Positions 14,658 through 17,400 of a DNA stretch of 17,400 bases are shown piece after piece (within the stretch, counting starts at the first letter, position 1; each line of letters starts with the position of its first letter). Source of the DNA: Syntrophomonas sp. UBA5432 (GTDB taxonomy: Bacteria; Bacillota; Syntrophomonadia; Syntrophomonadales; Syntrophomonadaceae); the NCBI GenBank assembly GCA_002424365.1, contig DIRQ01000096.1, forward strand, positions 1-17,400. The letters run 5' to 3'. The position numbers and the translations under genes were made by a program. A model generated the notes under the pieces. That model was not told the origin of the DNA. It ran no database searches and worked only from the letters and a program-made list of their open reading frames with translations.

Positions 14658-14687
14658 TTGGAATACCAGGCTGGTGTTTATTACTGA
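14658..14687 (+). CDS. Possible 9-residue leader peptide
   Basis: A near-perfect SD, AGGAGGTGA (14648-14656), stands before TTG 14658, which opens a nine-codon ORF (MEYQAGVYY) ending at TGA 14685-14687. The SD is far too distant to serve the dehydrogenase ATG at 14715, which has only a weaker AAGGGGAG. It may be a leader peptide coupled to the operon, or the SD may be fortuitous. Confidence 0.25.
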   Translation: MEYQAGVYY

Positions 14688-14714
14688 AATGAGTGGGAAG
14701 GGGAGTACTTTGGA

Positions 14715-15962
14715 ATGTTTGATTTTTTAATGACCCCGGAACAGTTAAAACTTCGTGATGAGGTTCGGGAGTTGGCTCGCTGGGTACCGCGCGAATATAT
14801 ACTGGACATGGATGCAGATAAAATTAAGTATCCGAAAGAATTTATGCAAGAATGCGGACGGCGTAATCTAATAGGTATTCGGGTTCCGGTTGAGTATGGT
14901 GGACGTGGTGGTCAATGGGTAGATGATATTATTGCGGCTGAAGAAATTTGTGTAAATGGCTACATATTCGGTTGTACCTGGGGTGTGACGGGCGATGTGG
15001 TGGCCGAGGCTCTGGTACATTACGGCACCGAGGAACAGAAGCAAAAATACCTGGTACCTATTTGTAAAGGTGAAAAGTTTGCCGCCGAATGTCTGACCGA
15101 ACCGCGGGGTGGGTCGGATTTTTTTGGTTCTACTACTATTGCTCGCAGGGACGGTAGTGATTTTATTCTAAATGGCCAGAAGCGTTTTATCGTTGGTGGC
15201 GAGGGGGCTGACTTCTTCCTGGTTTACGCGAAAACAGACCTGGAAGCACCCTCCAGTAAATCCATGACCTGTTTTCTGGTGGAAAGAGAAATGGGAGTTA
15301 AGACTGAGTATCTTTATGGCTTAATGGGCTGCCGGGGTGGCGGGACGGCCCGGGTAGTATTTGATAATGTACGGGTGCCGGCAGAAAATGTTGTCGGCGA
15401 AGTAAACGGTGCCGCTCCGGTGTTTTATCAGATGATGATCCCGGAGAGATTGGGTACGGCAGCTATGACTATAGGTGCTGCCCGTCCAGCCTTAGAAATT
15501 GCCACTGATTACAGTGTCAAACGTAAGGCCTTTGGTACGGAGATAAGGAATTTCCAGGCGGTAAGTTTTAAAATTGCCGATGCGATGATGAAACTGGATG
15601 CCTGTCGCAGCTTAATGTACACTACCTCGCGGGCAGTTGATTCCGGTACGGTATCAGCCGGCCGCTGTCGCCGCATGGTGTCCGAAGGCAAGAAATTTGT
15701 TACCGAACAGTGCTGGGATGTAGCCAACTTGTGTATGCAGGTTATGGGTGGAATTGGTTACACCGATGTTTATCCCCTGGAGAAAATATTGCGTGATTTA
15801 CGCCTGTCTATGATTTGGGTGGGTACCAATGAAATTATGAGCTTAATCAGCCAGCATGAGTGGTACAAAGAGAGAGCGGCTGAACTTAAGGGCCATAATA
15901 AGCGTGATAGTGAGCTGGATGCGTTAAATGCTTTTGTTGAAGGGGAGAAGGTATATCAATAA
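14715..15962 (+). CDS. Acyl-CoA dehydrogenase
   Basis: This 415-residue FAD enzyme oxidises an acyl-CoA to the enoyl-CoA, passing electrons to electron-transfer flavoprotein. Family hallmarks are visible: the FAD/substrate segment AAECLTEPRGGSDFFGS, RKAFGTEIRNFQAVSFKIAD, QVMGGIGYTDVYPLEKILRD and WVGTNEIM near the C-terminus. The position that carries the catalytic glutamate of short- and medium-chain enzymes (the E of YEGT) is V369. A glutamate just before an arginine, E244 in PERLGT, matches the isovaleryl-CoA/long-chain type location, so this is probably the base, pointing to branched or longer substrates (inference). ATG 14715 follows AAGGGGAG. The CoA-transferase gene begins 21 bp after its stop, so they form one operon for fatty or branched acyl-CoA oxidation. 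Confidence 0.9.
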   Translation: MFDFLMTPEQLKLRDEVRELARWVPREYILDMDADKIKYPKEFMQECGRRNLIGIRVPVEYGGRGGQWVDDIIAAEEICVNGYIFGCTWGVTGDVVAEALVHYGTEEQKQKYLVPICKGEKFAAECLTEPRGGSDFFGSTTIARRDGSDFILNGQKRFIVGGEGADFFLVYAKTDLEAPSSKSMTCFLVEREMGVKTEYLYGLMGCRGGGTARVVFDNVRVPAENVVGEVNGAAPVFYQMMIPERLGTAAMTIGAARPALEIATDYSVKRKAFGTEIRNFQAVSFKIADAMMKLDACRSLMYTTSRAVDSGTVSAGRCRRMVSEGKKFVTEQCWDVANLCMQVMGGIGYTDVYPLEKILRDLRLSMIWVGTNEIMSLISQHEWYKERAAELKGHNKRDSELDALNAFVEGEKVYQ

Positions 15963-15983
15963 GAATTGAAGGGGGAGAAGGTT

Positions 15984-17318
15984 TTGAGTTTGGAATTACG
16001 CTGGAAAGAAATGTATTGCCAGAAACTTATGGCACCTGAAGAAGCAGTTAAAAAGATACCAGACGGGGTATTTATGGCCTCATCATTAACTAATGGGCAG
16101 CCTCCGGCACTTCTAAATGCTCTGGCTCACCGTATGGCCAGCGGAGAATTAAAAGGGGTTACCTATATGTGTTCTTTGGCAGTAAGACCGACGGAATTAC
16201 ATAAACCAGATGTAATAGAGCAGATAAATAAATATAATACTCTGGATGCTATGTATGGTGGACCTTTTGAACGCTATTTTATTGATCAGGGCCTCTACTC
16301 CTATATTCCTCACCGCCTATTTGACGGACCGATGATGACAGCTCGTGTAGGTTTGGGTGCGGCGGTTATTACAGTATCCCCTATGGACCGGCACGGCTTT
16401 TTTAGTATGGGAACTAATCCCGATTATCTGTATGGTTTTATTCGCCGTAATCCTGGTTGTGTAATCCTGGCAGAAGTAAATGAACATATGCCACGCACTT
16501 ATGGCAACAACTATTTTCACATTTCCGAGCTTACTGCCGTGGTGGAAAATAATATTCCTCTGGTAGCACTTCCGGATATTCCTATTAGCGAAAAAGACGA
16601 ACTAATAGGGCAGTATATTGCTGAAAGGGTTCCTGATGGCGCTTGCCTGCAGTTGGGTATCGGTACCATCCCTAATGCGGTAGCTAAACACCTGCGTAAC
16701 AAAAAAGACCTGGGCATCCATTCGGAAATGCTTTGCGATACCATGATTGATCTTTATGAGCATGGTGTGATTACTGGTACTCGTAAACAATTTCTTCCTC
16801 GTAAGTGGATAGCGTGTTTCGCCTTTGGTTCACAACGTCTCTATGATTTTATGGCCGAAAATCCTATGGTGGAAATGCATGATTCCGAGTTTGTCAATGA
16901 TCCCTATAATATTGGCTTAAATGATAATGTGGTTTCTATTAACTCTACATTGGAAGTTGATTTAACCGGGCAATGTGCATCAGAAGCTATTGGCACCAGA
17001 CAGTATTCAGGAGCAGGCGGGCAGATGGACTTTATTGAAGGGGCATGGCGCTCCCGCGGAGGGCAGGCTTTCCTGGCGCTATATTCTACCTATACTGATT
17101 CCAAGGGTGAAATGCATTCTCGTATTGTCCCTACTCTGGCTCTTGGTTCCATGGTAACCACCACTCGCAATGATGTCCAATATGTAGTTACCGAGTTTGG
17201 AGTAGCCCGGCTTAAAGGTTTTGATTTACGCCGCAGGGTAAAAGAACTGATTAGTATCGCCCATCCCGATTTTCGGGACTGGTTGAAATCAGAGGCTCAG
17301 CGATTAAAGTATATTTAG
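15984..17318 (+). CDS. Acetyl-CoA hydrolase / CoA-transferase (4-hydroxybutyrate or butyrate CoA-transferase type)
   Basis: The 444-residue protein belongs to the acetyl-CoA hydrolase/transferase family. Visible markers are HGFFSMGTNPDYLYGFI in the N-terminal half, LQLGIGTIPNAV, and GIHSEMLCD with E248 at the position of the glutamate that forms the glutamyl-CoA thioester. They continue with GGQMDFIEGAWRSRGGQAF and VVTEFGVARLKGFDLRRR. The reaction is CoA exchange between an acyl-CoA and acetate or a related acid, in the cytoplasm. I start it at TTG 15984, preceded by GGGGGAG at 15971-15977; an in-frame TTG at 15966 lacks an SD. Directly following an acyl-CoA dehydrogenase, it probably activates the acid that the dehydrogenase then oxidises. 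The exact substrate cannot be told from sequence. Confidence 0.9.
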   Translation: MSLELRWKEMYCQKLMAPEEAVKKIPDGVFMASSLTNGQPPALLNALAHRMASGELKGVTYMCSLAVRPTELHKPDVIEQINKYNTLDAMYGGPFERYFIDQGLYSYIPHRLFDGPMMTARVGLGAAVITVSPMDRHGFFSMGTNPDYLYGFIRRNPGCVILAEVNEHMPRTYGNNYFHISELTAVVENNIPLVALPDIPISEKDELIGQYIAERVPDGACLQLGIGTIPNAVAKHLRNKKDLGIHSEMLCDTMIDLYEHGVITGTRKQFLPRKWIACFAFGSQRLYDFMAENPMVEMHDSEFVNDPYNIGLNDNVVSINSTLEVDLTGQCASEAIGTRQYSGAGGQMDFIEGAWRSRGGQAFLALYSTYTDSKGEMHSRIVPTLALGSMVTTTRNDVQYVVTEFGVARLKGFDLRRRVKELISIAHPDFRDWLKSEAQRLKYI

Positions 17319-17400
17319 TTGAATTGGTATTCGGCTTATGAGATGTGATTGGTTGATGTACTAAAATATTTAGTCGTAACCTATAGGGGGAAGCCTTGCT
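17319..17400. other. Window end, no gene seen
   Basis: A GGGGGAAG stretch close to the edge (about 17384-17391) is followed by a TTG and could be the SD of a next gene, but too little is present to judge. Confidence 0.3.

Noticed and set aside
14689..14730. 14-codon ORF overlapping the acyl-CoA dehydrogenase start
   Set aside because: It has no SD of its own and no sign of conservation, and it overlaps the dehydrogenase start out of frame.

Overview
The window reads as chromosomal DNA from a low-to-mid GC Firmicute, most likely a syntrophic Clostridia-type organism (Syntrophomonas-like). This is inferred from a tandem acyl-CoA dehydrogenase / CoA-transferase pair, frequent TTG and GTG starts behind G-rich Shine-Dalgarno (SD) sites, and a tRNA with encoded CCA. 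No database search was possible.

Layout. (a) 1-1471: the end of a TlpA/ResA-type thioredoxin abutting ccdA (thiol-disulfide relay), then a convergent transglutaminase-like gene. (b) About 1570-10380: an accessory, defence-like island. It holds a large Eco57I-type adenine methylase with a target-recognition region (1659-5180), a phospholipase-D-nuclease/SNF2-type helicase (5190-8576), a putative type I toxin-antitoxin locus (8634-8888), a decayed tRNA 3' fragment (9121-9152), and a minus-strand gene with a TIR/nucleoside-deoxyribosyltransferase-like C-terminal domain (9255-10235). (c) 10560-11702: a housekeeping THUMP-type rRNA methyltransferase (RlmL family). (d) 12200-13182: a small protein plus GNAT acetyltransferase pair, possibly toxin-antitoxin, and a small coiled-coil-like protein with its own terminator. 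(e) 13385-14384: tRNA-Pro(TGG) on the minus strand, divergent from trmO, whose product carries an FmdE-like C-terminal extension. (f) 14715-17318: acyl-CoA dehydrogenase followed by an acetyl-CoA hydrolase/CoA-transferase, probably one operon for acyl-CoA metabolism.

The most interesting structure is the island boundary. A roughly 76-bp sequence upstream of the transglutaminase-like gene (1490-1565) recurs in the same orientation just upstream of the rRNA methyltransferase gene (10384-10458). A second, 31-bp sequence beside that gene (10511-10541) recurs at 8921-8951. The simplest reading is that the two flanking genes were once divergent neighbours sharing one intergenic region, and that the defence genes were inserted with duplication of that region.

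The second is the compact locus at 8634-8888. It has a roughly 26-residue hydrophobic ORF whose SD lies in a hairpin, a 10-bp exact long-range complementarity between its 5' leader and 3' UTR, and a minus-strand terminator placed exactly where a convergent antisense RNA overlapping the ORF's 3' end should stop. Together with the methylase/helicase pair, this looks like a defence cassette carrying its own addiction module; that functional link is inference.
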